A stretch of 64,000 nt of DNA from Cucumis sativus (Eukaryota > Streptophyta > Magnoliopsida > Cucurbitales > Cucurbitaceae): NCBI RefSeq assembly GCF_000004075.3, contig NC_026661.2, forward strand, positions 4,216,001-4,280,000, read 5' to 3'. Each line of letters begins with the position of its first letter. Positions within the stretch are counted from its first letter, which is position 1. The notes below the pieces were generated by a model. It did no database searches, had not been told where the DNA came from, and was given only the letters and a program-made list of their open reading frames with translations. The position numbers were made by a program, and so were the translations under genes. This document shows, piece by piece, positions 33,784-46,682 of this stretch.

Positions 33784-36700
33784 ATGGTTTCGAGCGCCAT
33801 TGATCTTTTGAAGAAGGAGATTCCACTGGAGCAGGAATCTGTGGTTTTGGCTGAAGATGCTGTGAACGGTCTTGTTCTTGTTGATATTATCCATGGCTTC
33901 TGCACGGTTGGCGCTGGAAATTTGGTAAAATTTTCTACACTTAATTGATTTTTTGATATTATATATATGTTCTGCACACCATCTGTTTGATGAAATGCTT
34001 TTTTTTGGTTTTACTTGAAAGAACAAGTAATTTTGGTATTTATGTTATGCGCCTTTGTCTGAATTTACAAAAGAATTGAGTAAAGATTTGGGATTTATTG
34101 CTTCTTCTTTGGAATATAATCTGTTTGATGCTATCCTGCTTCTGAGTTATGGGTTCTTGCACTTGCTTTCCAAACTCTATGGTTGTTTTGTCAATTGGCT
34201 GAAAAATTGATTCCTCAAGTTTTAATTTTGTATCAAATGGTAGGTAACTTTAAAAATATAGTTTTTTATTTATTGATTGATGTAAATATATATCTTTTTA
34301 ATTTTTTGTTTTTACAATTTTTCCAAAGCTATCTATCAAAATCATATAGTTTATTGATATTTTCCGTCGACATTTTTGCAAAGCTAAAACATCTGTATTT
34401 TGTTGACATAGTTTTACGTTTAAATTCTACCCAACCCAAAAGATCCAATGCACTTTGGACCAAGTCCACCTAGTTTTCTTGTAAATTATTTTTTCCATTC
34501 TTTCTGTTCAATGAAACATCAAACTTTAGCAGAGAAATAATACAAAAAAGAGAAGCCACGAAAAAGGGGATCTAATCAAGGAGCCAAATATCGCTATAAC
34601 ATCTCTCCCTCCCTGAAAAAATGTATTATCTCTCACATCTAAAGACTCCATAAAATGGAGCAAACTCTAGCCTTCCACAAAACAACCCTTATTTTTTCGA
34701 GAAGGCAAATAAAGAAGGAAGCTTGATGATCGATTCTTTACAGCCGTGCAAGTTAGGAAAGCTAAAGTTGAACATATAAAAACACATTAGGGACAACAAA
34801 CCTCTCGATATTTCTATAATGGTAGGTTACTGTCTACACTTTAGACATTCATTCTTATGGTTTTGCTCTTATTTTTACCTAAAAGTTCTTGTACCATTAG
34901 AGAGATAGTTGTTGTTACTTGTAAACTCATGATGATCATTCCTTTACCTAGCAAATGTAGAACTTTTGTTACATCTCCACGAGACCCCTCTAAAAATCAC
35001 ATCTCCCTTGTAAATAGAAATAACAACGTTATTGAATTTATATTGATTTATAACAATAATGATTTTTATACATCTAATCGACACGTGACTGTATTTGCAT
35101 TCTCTCCTAATATGTTGTTACTGGTAATTAGGATAATCCAACACACATTTACTTCGTTCTGTGAAAGAAAAAAAAGCCATATAAATTGATGTAGCAAGAG
35201 AAACCATAGTGTATATACTGAAGTATTTGGAATTTGGGATGTATTTAATTTGCAGGCACCAAGAGAGCCAAATAGACAAATATCTGAAATGGTGGAAGAA
35301 TCAGCAAGAATTGCAAGGATTTTCTGCGAGAAGAAATGGCCTGTGATGGCATTTATTGATTCTCACCAACCAAACAAACCTGAGAAACCATATCCTCCTC
35401 ACTGTATTGTTGGTTCTCATGAATCGAACTTGGTTCCAGGCATGTCGTCCCCTCTCTCTAAATGATACCAACAAATTTCCTAAGTAATTCACCACTAAAA
35501 TTTAGATTAATCTTAAAGAGATATTTGAAACGTATGATTTTAATATTAAGTATATGTTTGTTGAGCTTGGAAATGAATTGGTTTATTCGGCATGCATTAT
35601 TTAAGGGGTGTTTGAGTGCCCAACTCGTCTTACTATAGTGGTCGGATGTGTTTGGATCTTCCACTATAATAGGTGAAGTGTTTTCAAATTTTTATTAACT
35701 TAATTGATACAAGTGTAAATTAAGAACTAAACATATCATTAACTTTTGATTGCAGCTTTGCAATGGGTGGAGAAGGAGGCGAACGTGACAATAAGGCGAA
35801 AGGACTGCTTCGATGGATATATGGGCTCCTTCCTGCCTGATGGCTCCAACCTTTTCGTGGATTGGATTAAAAATAATCACATCAAATCTGTACGATTCTC
35901 CATTACCCTTCTTTCTTCATTTTCAATGCCTTTTCATTTCAAACTCAAGATGTTTAACAATCCTTTTCTTGCAATACAAAATTTGTCATGTAACACTCAA
36001 TTCCCACTACTCACTTTATTTCTTTAGTTCCCGTTATGTGCTGCTTTACTTGCTATCTTTCAAGGAACTGCTTGGTTGGAGTTATTTCTGTAGAGTTAAG
36101 TTGTTAGTAAGTGTGAGTTAGTGGATGGCTTAAATTACATGTGATTTTAATGAATGAGTACCAAATTTGTAATTTTGCTTGATGATGAGATGATAGAAGC
36201 AAATGGGTATAAAACTTTTATCATTTTATTAACAAGGGTAGATGTGATTATATTTGGTATGAAGTTAAAACCCTTTATGTTTTCTTTCTTATTTCATGGA
36301 TGAAGCTTTTGGTGGTTGGAATATGTACGGACATTTGCGTGCTAGATTTTGTGTGCTCCACTATGTCTGCAAAGAATTTAGGGTTTCTTCATCCTTTAAA
36401 CGATGTCGTTTTGTACTCTCGCTCTTGTGCAACCTTTGATAACCCTCTTCATGTTGCTAAAAACACCAACTCGGCTCTCCCTCATCCTCAGGTAAAACCC
36501 TTTTTTCTCTTCTCCTTTTTTTAACTTCATGGGAACTTTAAAAATAGCAAAATGATCAAACTATTTACAAAATATAACAAAATACATCAAACTTACTATA
36601 GTCAATTCTATTCATAACAATTTTCTTATATATATTCTTGTAATTGTGATTAAAAAACGAAGTAGAAAGGAGTAAACGATCAAACTAAAATGTATGTTTA

Positions 36701-37859
36701 AAATTGTAAGTGTCTAGATGTATTTGAAAATATAGACTGTATAGTCATTTTCAATGATACAAGAGATAGTCAGAATGGATACTTTAAAAATATAGAAACT
36801 AAAATAAACCAGAGTTGAAAGATAGATACTAAAAGTTAGGGTAAATATCAGGAGATAGTTGCAAATTTAGCAATTAAATTCAAAATAATTAAGTATATAG
36901 CAACATTCTAAAAAAATTACAAATATAGCAAAATTTGTCAAATTCTATCAATTATAGAGTCTATCACTGATAGATCATATTGTAAAAATTGGTCTATCAC
37001 CGATATATCATACGAGACTATAAGTGATACAAGTCTACCGACGATAGTTTTGCTATATTTGCATTTTTTTCAAATATTGCTATATCCTTCATTATTATTC
37101 CTCAAATGGTCATCCATTACGATTACTCAAATATTTCAATTTACAATTTACTTCCATGAACTTTGAGATTATATCAATTTAAACTATAAATTAATAATTG
37201 TATCAATTTAAACTCTAAACTTGTATAAAAAATTGATATAATTATAAGTTTAAAATTATAATTGATATAATTATTAGTTTAAGATTTAAATTGATACAAT
37301 AGGAAATTTACCATTTTTTTTTATTTTATGCATCCAAACTATCTCTTTAATTTTAATAAATTACAAACCCTTCTATTTCAAATCCTCCTCTGACTTTTTT
37401 CAAACTTTTCAAAAATCTCCACCCCTTTACTTTTGCAAATACATTAAGCCATAAAATCAACAATTCTTCCTTCAAAACTCACATATGCTATTAAACTTAT
37501 ATTTGTCTTTCAACTTTTTTCTTTCAAAACCTCACACACAAAATTAAATTACCTCCACTAAGTAGCTTCCCATATGTTGCTTTCTTCAATAAAGTCTTTA
37601 CAAAACACTGAATTGAATAAAATAAAAAAGAACTAACCCCAACTTTGAAAATACTTTTAGAAGGACTATTTTAGCAAATATTCTCTTTTCTTTTTTTTCA
37701 CTATGAAGTATAGGATTTAAGTATTTGAGTTGTGTTTAGGATTTAAGTATTTGAGTTGTGTTTGTGTGGCAGGAGTTCATGCATCATGTAGGCTTGTACA
37801 TGGCAAAGGAAAGAGGAGCAATCATAGCCAACAAAATATCACTTGGAACCAACATATAA
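33784..37859 (+). CDS. NIC1: Nicotinamidase (isochorismatase-fold hydrolase), NIC1 type
   Basis: Deamidates nicotinamide to nicotinic acid in plant NAD salvage. Five exons: 33784..33924, 35256..35439, 35756..35889, 36306..36491 and 37773..37859, giving 243 residues with all phases consistent. Visible active-site residues: Asp34 in VLVDIIHGFC, metal-site IDSH (82-84) and His96 in PYPPH, Lys124 in IRRKDC, and catalytic Cys164 in GICTDICV. The C-terminus MHHVGLYMAKERGA matches Arabidopsis NIC1 (At2g22570, from memory). Intron 2 uses a GC donor (TTCCAG/GCATGT at 35440), the only choice that keeps the frame (LVPA-LQWVEKE). Intron 4 (36492-37772) carries two inverted-repeat elements and a 26-bp tandem duplication that ends 9 bases before the acceptor. 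The start MVSSAIDLLKKE matches the family N-terminus. Confidence 0.94.
36851..37105. mobile_element. Short terminal-inverted-repeat element (MITE-like)
   Basis: The left terminus (TATAGCAACATTCTAAAAAA, then ATTACAAATATAGCAAAAT) and the reverse complement of the right terminus (TATAGCAATATTTGAAAAAA, then ATGCAAATATAGCAAAAC) pair over about 40 bases with few mismatches. Pairing probably continues outward for another ~20. The interior repeats 'tctatcactgatagatca'-type words. It has no coding capacity and is located in NIC1 intron 4. Related copies lie at 39395-39550, 1148-1320 and 56755-56900. Confidence 0.65.
37171..37300. repeat. AT-rich inverted repeat of the 'atatcaatttaaa' family
   Basis: The left half (ATATCAATTTAAACTATAAA, then TTAATAATTGTATCAATT) matches the reverse complement of the right half (GTATCAATTTAAATCTTAAA, then CTAATAATTATATCAATT). 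Arms are about 60 bases with almost no loop. Similar words occur at 6865-6990 and 56990-57145. It sits beside the previous element in NIC1 intron 4. Confidence 0.55.
37712..37763. repeat. 26-bp tandem duplication next to a splice acceptor
   Basis: Two identical 26-base units (AGGATTTAAGTATTTGAG...GTGTTT) end 9 bases before the exon-5 start of NIC1, so the branch-point neighbourhood is duplicated. The true acceptor GTGGCAG lies outside the repeat. Confidence 0.9.
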
Positions 37860-40335
37860 ACCCACCATACTAAACTAGTTGTTTACCCTCTCTAATGGCA
37901 AACCTTAGAGAAATGTAACCAAATAAATAAATTATGATCTTGATCTTCCAAACAGATCAAACTTAGAGTATGAAACTCCCACTAAAAGAAGAGGATATAT
38001 AGTACAGTCTTCTTCATGAGCGATTCTTATGGCATGTCGTATACCTCAAACTACACCTAGCGTGTTAATCAACGCCCTCCTTTCATAAAACTAGATTTAA
38101 TTTTTAAAAAGTTCATACAATAAAATGTAATAAAGTTTAAAAACTAGAACCTGTACTTTAAAAGTTGAAAAGTCAATCAACGACAATCCAGACTTCAACC
38201 CATTTATTTTAGCTAAAAGTACCAAAACTCATACTAGTTAATTCCATACACATACCTACAACACTATATTTCTAATATAAATGTCCCCCTAATACACGTA
38301 TGATACAAATGATTCACAGTTGAATAGGTATAAAATATTTGAAAAAATTATTTTAAAATGACAAAACTCCTGAAAATGTTTACTGATATTGCAAAACATA
38401 GACGCTGGAAGAAGATTACAAGAGTGGTAAGTAGTACGACTGATCAAAATACTAATAATTTGTCATAATATTAACAGATGGATCTAATGGATATTGTTCC
38501 AGCTTCAAACTGGATTAAGGGTACATACACTTAGATAACCTCCAGAAAACCTGTCTTACAAATGACATCTCAATCTACTACAGCTTATATAAATAAGTAT
38601 AGCTAAGTGATATCTCAAACCACAAAACTTGATGGTTAAGAATTGATGGAGCAAGAGAACAGATTAATATATACAAAAGCACGGAAAGAATTGCCCAGAG
38701 AAGGAAGAAATCAAGAGTACCAACTGTCAGCGTGGACTAAGCTTTGGTGATCAAGTTTGTCAGACCAGGGTGATAAGTCGGTTGGATAACCAATGACTCG
38801 CTTTGCCTGCTGCTAAACTGCTTATCTTTAAACGAGGGCTTTAAATCCTCTAAAACTGCTTTACAACCATAACTACATCACAAAAAATGGGAAGAAAATG
38901 GTAAGTATCAAAGATTACTACAAGAATGCAACTATATGAATGGCAAGTTCTTCGACGATTTTTTCTTCTTCGATAGAAGAAAAGATTTTATTGATAAACG
39001 AATAAGGCTAGATCTACTCATCTACACGAGTTCTTTGATGGAAGAAGAAGAAAATTTTTCGTTGATCAAAGAAAGAAAAGTGACTAATGCTTAATGCTCA
39101 AAGTACAAGGAAAAAAAAACTAAGCAGGAGAACTAAAAACAATGCAGCTGGAAAATGAAGAAGCTTGAAATCAAACTGAAATAAAACAAACCATGGAAGG
39201 GACGTATTAGGCAAAAACCATTGAACTCTTTCAAACCAAAGCTTTAGTAGAAGAACTTGAGTACCATGGAAGGGACTTGTGGCATTCTAATTAAAATTTT
39301 CCTTTAAGCTTTTCAGCAGAAAAATTCAAAGAAACAAGGTTTTCTGATGGTTTATTGCTTTCAGGAGGACTAATACTTTTTTATATATATAATTTAGAAA
39401 TGGAAAAATTTACAAATGTAGCAAAATTTCATAATCTATAAATGATATATTCAGATAGACATTGACTTCTATCAGTGTCTATCATCAATAGAATCTAAAT
39501 TTTTTAATATTTTGTAACTATTTTGGTTCATTTGCTATATTTGAAAACAATCCTATACAAATTCTAAATTTTCAATTGGTTTGTTAATTCTTGATCTTTA
39601 AGCGGTTTTCTTTTCAGTTCAAGTCACAGACACTACAATGCAACAGCCTTCCCTATAGCTTAATTGCCAGGCAAAAAGAAAAATGCATGCACACTTTTTT
39701 AGGAGCACGATAGAGAAAGTATGTACTTTTTTTGATGCATTGGAAAATATATAAAATAATAAAATTATAAGAAAATGAAATTTTTGTGGTAATCAAGGAA
39801 AGTAGAAAATTTCCTGCTAGTATTTAAGAGATTTTTCATGGCTTCAAAGCACATTGATTTTGTGTGTGCACTTGTACTAAAGCACCTCTATGCGATTTGG
39901 CGAGGGTGCCTTACTTCAACCCTTCACTATCCTGGAAGCTGCACCTACCTAGGGACAAGCTTTCATACACCTAAGAAGAACATAAACATGAACAAAGATA
40001 CAACACAGGTACAATGACACATTAGCTCTAACACTAGTTAGGTATAAGGAATAGACGTAAGTAGTAACATTTGAGAGCAAAAACCATACATTAACACACA
40101 TTTATATACATGTTTAAATGAATACATTTTTTAATAAGCACATCCTAAACTTTTTGAGATCATGTTTACATATGTGTGTAACCAATTGAAATCATCAATT
40201 GGTTAGGAAAGGAACCCAAACTGTGCAAAGATGTAGATGTAATAAATTAGACGGATGATCTTACCCTTAAAGAATCGGTGGAAGCACAAATGTGAATTGA
40301 CAAGCACGAGATTTCAGGTTAAAATAAGATGAAAT
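37860..40335. other. Convergent intergenic region between NIC1 and EXECUTER1
   Basis: The two genes face each other, so both 3' UTRs lie here. No further gene is seen. An imperfect inverted A/T-rich stretch with TTCTTCTTCGAT-type words lies near 38945-39075, and an inverted-repeat element at 39395-39550. Confidence 0.4.
39395..39550. mobile_element. Short inverted-repeat element, second copy
   Basis: The left end TTTACAAATGTAGCAAAAT and right end TTTGCTATATTTGAAAAC form inverted termini. The interior has CTTCTATCAGTGTCTATCA and 'atcaatagaatct'. It is the same family as 36851-37105, with more decay. Confidence 0.55.
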
Positions 40336-43300
40336 CTACTCTTGCAGCCTCAACCGATTAAAAAACACCAGGAAATGAAATTCAGGAGCCCAATAAACAA
40401 ATCCAACGACAGGTCCCCCTTTGATGTACTGCAGAAGGGCATAGATTAGACTCAAACTTGGTAACAGATGGAACAACATCACCCAAAGATATATAGCCGG
40501 GGTTGATTAAGAAATCACAAATATAAAATAAACAGAGAACTCCAAACCTTTCCATCAAGAATAACAAGTTCACCATCAACCCATCGTGGATTGCGAAAAC
40601 CTGGCTCAGCTAGCCTACCTTGTCCTTTATATCTAGCCACCTAGGATAAAAAGAACCAAAGATGCCACAAGACCATTCGGTATCAAGAGGAGAGAAAAAG
40701 GACAAAATTTTAGTTGATAAAGAATAAAAATTACCACTCCAAATTCTTCGGGAATGATCCCTTTATGAGGAAGCTGGTATCTTTTTCCGACCTTTGCCCG
40801 AAATGCCACCTGTAAAACCATGACAATCATCAATACTACTCCACAGTACTTTGGATGGAAAATCCGAGTAAACAAATAAAAGAAACATGTGCATTCAAAT
40901 ATTTGGAGGCAAACTAAATGGTTCTCGTTTACAAAAATGTCAAAGCTGAGAAGTGAGCAATTAGCCAATTACCTTTCCAGCGGGTACATATGGATCCCCA
41001 ATAACTTTCCAGGCTTCTACATATTCATAAAATTCAAGCTTTGAAGGCTCCTTATCCCCTCCTCCATCCTCTTGCCATCGACCAAATCTGCGTCTTAGAT
41101 GAATAATTTCTGATGTATATATTCCATGTGCCCCTATGTACAGTCCTGAAAAAGAACGATTTCTCCATGATGTCTTGATGTGAGCTATTGTTTATACTTG
41201 GATGGAAAAAAACCCCAGAAAAATAATAGTACAATACCATTAAGAGGATCTGAAGAAGCAGGAATTTCAATGCGATTGAAACTGGTAGATCCAGAAAGAG
41301 GTTGATAGTTTTGTGCCTGGCTGATGGATAGCTTTATTAACTCACTCAAATCTTTGAGTGCCTGAAAAAACAAGTTCATAACGCAGAAAAGGATAAAGAA
41401 AGTCAAGGCATGACTAAGTAAGACTAACAAATTTAGCACCTAAGGATTCTTAAACTAACCGACAACCACAATATTAACATGCAAGAATTTTAAACCAACC
41501 TTCAATGGTATCTTCTCTTTGCCAACAAATTTGGCTAAATCAAGCATAACATGGTCAATACTACCTTGACCTTGAGGCTTGGACTTCCTATCCAATGACT
41601 TTATTTCCTTTCCAAGGGAGTCATGCTCATTCACAACATTCTCAATGGAGAAAGAAAATGAAGAACGTCCCTTCCTGTCTAACTTTGCAGGCACTCTGAG
41701 TACATTTTTAGAAGAAACACCCCCAGAAAGCTTCTGCACTAAACCACCAACAATGATTTTGATGGCAACTTCATTTCGTCCCTGATTTTCAAGGAAGCCA
41801 TCATCAGCATCCAAGCCAGCATCTTTCTCTTGGTGGTCATCCTTAATCTTATCTTCCACTTCCAAATCTTCAAAGTCAGTATCTTTCTCACTCTCTACAT
41901 CGTCCTCCTCTTCCTCCTCTTCCTCTTCTTCATCTTCTTCCTCTTCAATTATTTGCTCAATCACCTTAGATATCACATCTTTGTCAACCTTTCCAGGAGT
42001 TGACAGCTTCAAAACCTTGACCTTCACTCCAGGAATCATATCTCTCAAGATATTCTGAAAGACCGGAAATCCAACAGCTATATCAGAATCTTCATTCCTA
42101 ATGTCACCATCTTCAGCTTCTTCACCACCTATAATGATAAGATCGTCTTTTTCTTCAATGGGGTCCAAGGGATTCAATACACTAGGTGAATCTAATCCTT
42201 TAAATGGACCATTTGAATTATCAGATAAAACTCCTTTTCGCTTCAAGTACACAGCCTGAACACCCCAAAAAAGAAATACCTTGAGTAGCCAATTGTAGCC
42301 ATTATAACATTTTAAAACAGATTCTAAATATTCATCTAAAACTAACCTATTCGTATGATGATAAAGAATGCATGGACAGTAATCAATCATTTGTAAAGAA
42401 GCATTTAAGAAATAATTTTCTTTATGCAGTTCCAAGCTTTCATTCGAAATAAACAAATACGCCCTCAACAAAAGGAGCCAATCTAAGAATGGGGAGAGGG
42501 AAAACAGAAACCAATCAAGCAAAAATAAAACCTAAAAGATAATTGCAGAAAACCTTAACAAGACCAAAGAGAAAAATAGAACCTAACAACCCACACGTCC
42601 TCATTAGACATCTAAACCCCTAAACCTAACAATAATCTATCATTCCTCACAATCCAAAGACCTCACAAAATCGCACAAACCTCAGCAAGCCACAAAAAGA
42701 TGCAACTGAGAAATACTCAGCATCAAGCTTTTTATTAAGTCAGTTTGTTATGGATAAACGAGGATTCATAACCAATATTTCTGGGTTATGTAAGTTGATA
42801 AATATGTGTGGTCGAATCTGCTTGGCTGTAACAGGTCACCTAGCAAAGTAGCAGCAGAATAGAAAGTAAAAACTTTCCGACACAATGCACAAAGAAAATA
42901 AGACAATTGAAGACGGGACTTTAAAATAAGACAAGAAGTAAATGGGAATGCTACTCAGGACTGATTGAATCAAAAGTTGGCATCGCCTCTACTAATCCTA
43001 GGGTCGACATCCTCTCAAAATCATTGGACCAACACTCTAAGTCCCTTTCTAATTCTACAACACTTACGCCTGGCCCACCATGATATGTTAGTAATCTTAA
43101 CAAAGAAAATTTTTATTTGTACAGTAAATAATATTACATGTTTTAAGATAGGTACCTGCTGTTTATATTCGCCCATTTTGTTCATTCTGAGAAAAATCTC
43201 AAACAAGGGGACACCATCTGCAGCTGTGGCAAGCTGTCTGAGGAAGTTGAGAAACAAAAATCAATATTTTCTTTACTGCAGCAGCAAATAATAAAATGTC

Positions 43301-45545
43301 TTCAAAAAACAAGAATCATTGAGACTTTGCAGAAAGCATTAGTTTTTCTTACTGCAAAATGAATTGGCTGGCTTTCATCTTCCCTCCAGAATAATCAGCA
43401 GTTATTATGTTTACTTTCTTAATTTCTTAACTTTAGGGTCATTTTGTATTTGTATCGCTATTGGATTCTCTCCTCATGTTCTTGGTCTCAATGATAGCTT
43501 AGACTTTTATTTAGGTTATTGGTTGTATTCTTTCTGTATATTTCCTCGGAATTTTTGAGACTTTGTCTCTTTTCATTAATCAAAGAAAAAGTGTGTCTTC
43601 TTTTGACACACACACAAAAAAAAAACTAAACAAAAAACAAAAAAACTAAAGTTTGATGCCCAATAATAGACTAGAGGTTTCCATCGGTCAATGAACAATC
43701 AAATGAAAGAATTAATACACACTATCACCAAAAGTTGGAAAAATCAAATCAAATAAAAAATATTTAGGGGAGCAGTTTATAAAGTAGATGACCTCAACAA
43801 GATAAGAGTTAACAAAAGAAGACATGTACAATTGCCAAAAAAAGAGCCAAGTGTAGTGCAATACAATTGAAGGACAAAATCATACCGAGGACTGTAACTT
43901 CTAGCAACATATCTTCCATGTTCAGCAGTTATTCGAATAATCAGACCACGAGAATTGTTTTTGTCTTTTGAAATGCCAGACCACCATCCAACCTGAGAGG
44001 ATGAAACCAAACATGGAAAATCATAAATGTGCGTAGTAATATAAATGTGAAACCTGTTTCAGTTTTTAAGAAGAGCATCCAGATGTAATTACTTAATCAT
44101 GAAAGACAATCACTGCACGTAAATAAAATTGGAAAAAGATCACCAAGAAAATCAAACTTCTTGCTCTTATATCTTAATTATAGAACTCATTTAGCAAATG
44201 GCTGACTCCAGGGAGAGGGTTCCGAGTTACTTTAAAGACCATAAAGTAAAGAAGTAACAACCAGTTCCAGTTGCGAGAAAAAAGAACTGAACAAACAAGA
44301 AGTACAACCATCTTGAAATACATGAACGTTTGAAAACGATCAACCAGAAAATCTTTAAGGCATACACAAACTGCAAGGACCAAATGACTGGGTAAAGGGG
44401 GTGGGGATAAACATATTATAGCTAGCACTTTATTTTAAAACTCTTTGAATTTCTCACCAACCCAGCACCAGCATTGTCCCGGATGAAGGCTGCATCATGG
44501 TACCGCTCCTCCTCTATAGCTCTCTGTGAGAAAAAGACAACTATATCATTGAAGCAACAAATGAAATACTTCTAGTTCTAGGTGGTCCAACCAAGTTTAA
44601 TTACAAATCAAATTTCAACCGACGAATACTTCTCGGTATGGTAAAATAATGACAAACAGGCATAAAGAAGATTCAATATTCAAAATTTCAAATATTGGAA
44701 TTATGTTCCAGATCAGAGTGAGAGATTTACTAACATGAAGATAAGACATTGCTCTGCCAACAGTATCGTTTGTAGCCAAAGCCGCAATCGCCACCTTGAG
44801 CCTAGCAGCATCCTGATAGTCCTCTGCATATACCGCATGACTTATGCGCGACTGCGCAGGAAGAAGAAAAAAACGAAACAAAATCAGTTTTTCTACGATA
44901 ATCTTCAGAGGAATTCTTCTCTGTTCTTCTTGCCTTATTCTGTTTCAGCCTCCTCCCTAGCAATTTCACTCATTGCTCCATCCTTCTCTTCCTATTAAAT
45001 TGCAGTAAATTCTTTCCTCTTTTCCTAATTCTAATAATTTCAGAAGCTAAATTAGAACGAGCCGAGAAAACTCCAAACTAGAACACATCAAACTCCAACA
45101 AATAACATGGAAATCGAAACAGAAATACCTTAAGAAAAGAAACGAGGCGTTCCTGTTCGTCGACCTCATCAAAATGCTTGCGCCACCGATCCCAATCCCA
45201 ACTCCGATCATCGTCCACATCTTTCTTGTCATCTCCAACTACACCCCCCCGCCCCTGCAGAGCCTCACCGTCGGGACACGTGTCCTTAGAGCCATCGTTA
45301 CGGTTGTTCACCAGAGAATCGAAACGTCTGAAAGTCGTTTGAAAGAGGTCCTGAAGTGCAGAGCCCCATCCCCATGGAAGGGAAGGTTCAGACGGAGAAG
45401 GAGAATCAGGGTTGTGGCAGTGGCAGATGGTATGGTATTGGGATGGCGGAGATGGAGCATATGGTTTCAAAAATGGAGTTGGGTGTTGGAATTTGAGGGT
45501 AGAGAAGAAGAGCTGATGAGGAGTGGGTGGAGAAATGGAAGCCAT
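40336..45545 (-). CDS. EX1: EXECUTER1, plastid singlet-oxygen signalling protein
   Basis: A thylakoid-associated sensor required for singlet-oxygen retrograde signalling from chloroplast to nucleus. Eleven exons: 45545..45129, 44851..44735, 44523..44458, 43992..43886, 43237..43156, 42255..41500, 41361..41238, 41145..40973, 40809..40735, 40640..40548, 40428..40336. All phases match, giving 700 residues (Arabidopsis EX1 has 684). A Ser/Pro-rich N-terminus of about 40-50 residues suits a transit peptide. UVR-type helices follow ([17 protein letters not shown] about 147-163; [17 protein letters not shown] about 182-198), then [10 protein letters not shown]. Exon 6 contains a run of Glu/Asp (366-384). 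The C-terminal DUF3506/SOS region includes [19 protein letters not shown] and [19 protein letters not shown]. Trp659 lies 41 residues from the end, the same distance as the oxidised Trp643 of Arabidopsis EX1. Confidence 0.95.
43365..43640 (+). mobile_element. Possible LINE 3'-end fragment in EX1 intron 4
   Basis: The T-rich plus-strand sequence ends '...gagactttgtctcttttcattaatcaaagaaaaag', followed by a CA-repeat and an A-rich tail at 43610-43640. This resembles the 3' UTR ends of plant LINEs. No coding remnant is visible, so the call rests on composition and the A-rich end only. A similar ending appears at about 63300-63360. Confidence 0.3.
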
Positions 45546-45551
45546 GGATGA

Positions 45552-46682
45552 ATGAGACCCGTATCTGTGGTGCTTATACGTAGCTTTGTCAGAGAGAAGA
45601 ATTTGAGATGAGAGGGAGTGAAAGGCTAGAAACTATGAGATGGGTAAGTGGAAAGATCGAAAGTTGCGATACCCATTTTGTACCTTTGTTATTTCATCTC
45701 TGTGTTTGTGTTGTATGAGAGAGAGGATAAGGAATGATGTTTTGGGGTATGAAATTCCATTTGAGTTCTTCCCTTTTTGTATGGTGATGCTCAACATAGA
45801 ATTCTTGACAAAATAGGAGTTTTTCTTTTTCTCTTTTTTTTCTTCTATTTTTTGTTTCTTTTTTTGCTTGAATTCTTTTGACTCATCTCATCAAACCCAT
45901 ATTTAGCTTTCATGTTCTATTGTGGTGTATATCAACCACGTTTACTACATACGGCCTTCTATGGAAGGGCAGGCTAATAAGTTGTATTGGACTTGGAATT
46001 CACACTTGTGTTTGAGGGACTACTTCACAATGAGAGTGATAGCACTTTAAAAGTCTCTTACCGTAGTTTACATTTTAATTGTTTGCTTTTGATGTTGTTT
46101 ATAAATGTTTCTCGATGATCGAGCTTTGGGAGTAGTAATTGAGAATACTGATGTACAACGAGTGAAAAGAAAGTCCAGCGTGAGATTTATGTTCTAAAGT
46201 TTTGTAATTATCTAGTTAAATTAGTTTAATTATTGAATATGCAATACTAAGGTATCCATTAACCGTGAATGTTTGAGGTTATCTTGAACAACATGTAGTT
46301 AGCATATAGGTAGGTCGTATTAAAGAAATATCCATTATTTAATGAATATTTAAGATTCAGTCCTTTCATATAGAGTAAGTAAATAAGTAGTTTCTTTAAA
46401 AGTTGACTTTGGGTCTTGATAGGATTTGAAATAATCAGGTAACGTTCTATAAATGGGGCCTAGAAATCCGTTATGGAAGACACTACAACATCATGCAAGC
46501 ACTTAGAGAGCAAGAGCCAATGAGCAAGACCTAAGACTCGAGAACTAAATGGGTAACAAAGACAACTGATCCTATCAATGACATCAACAAAATGTTCGTT
46601 ATTGATATTGTTTTAGAAACCTCCAAAACGAGTCATAATTTTGCTGAAGGATAGTTAGTTCTTATCATGGACACTCCAAATA

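Noticed and set aside
38945-39075. Possible hairpin from TTCTTCTTCGAT words
   Set aside because: Pairing is weak and driven by low-complexity purine/pyrimidine runs.
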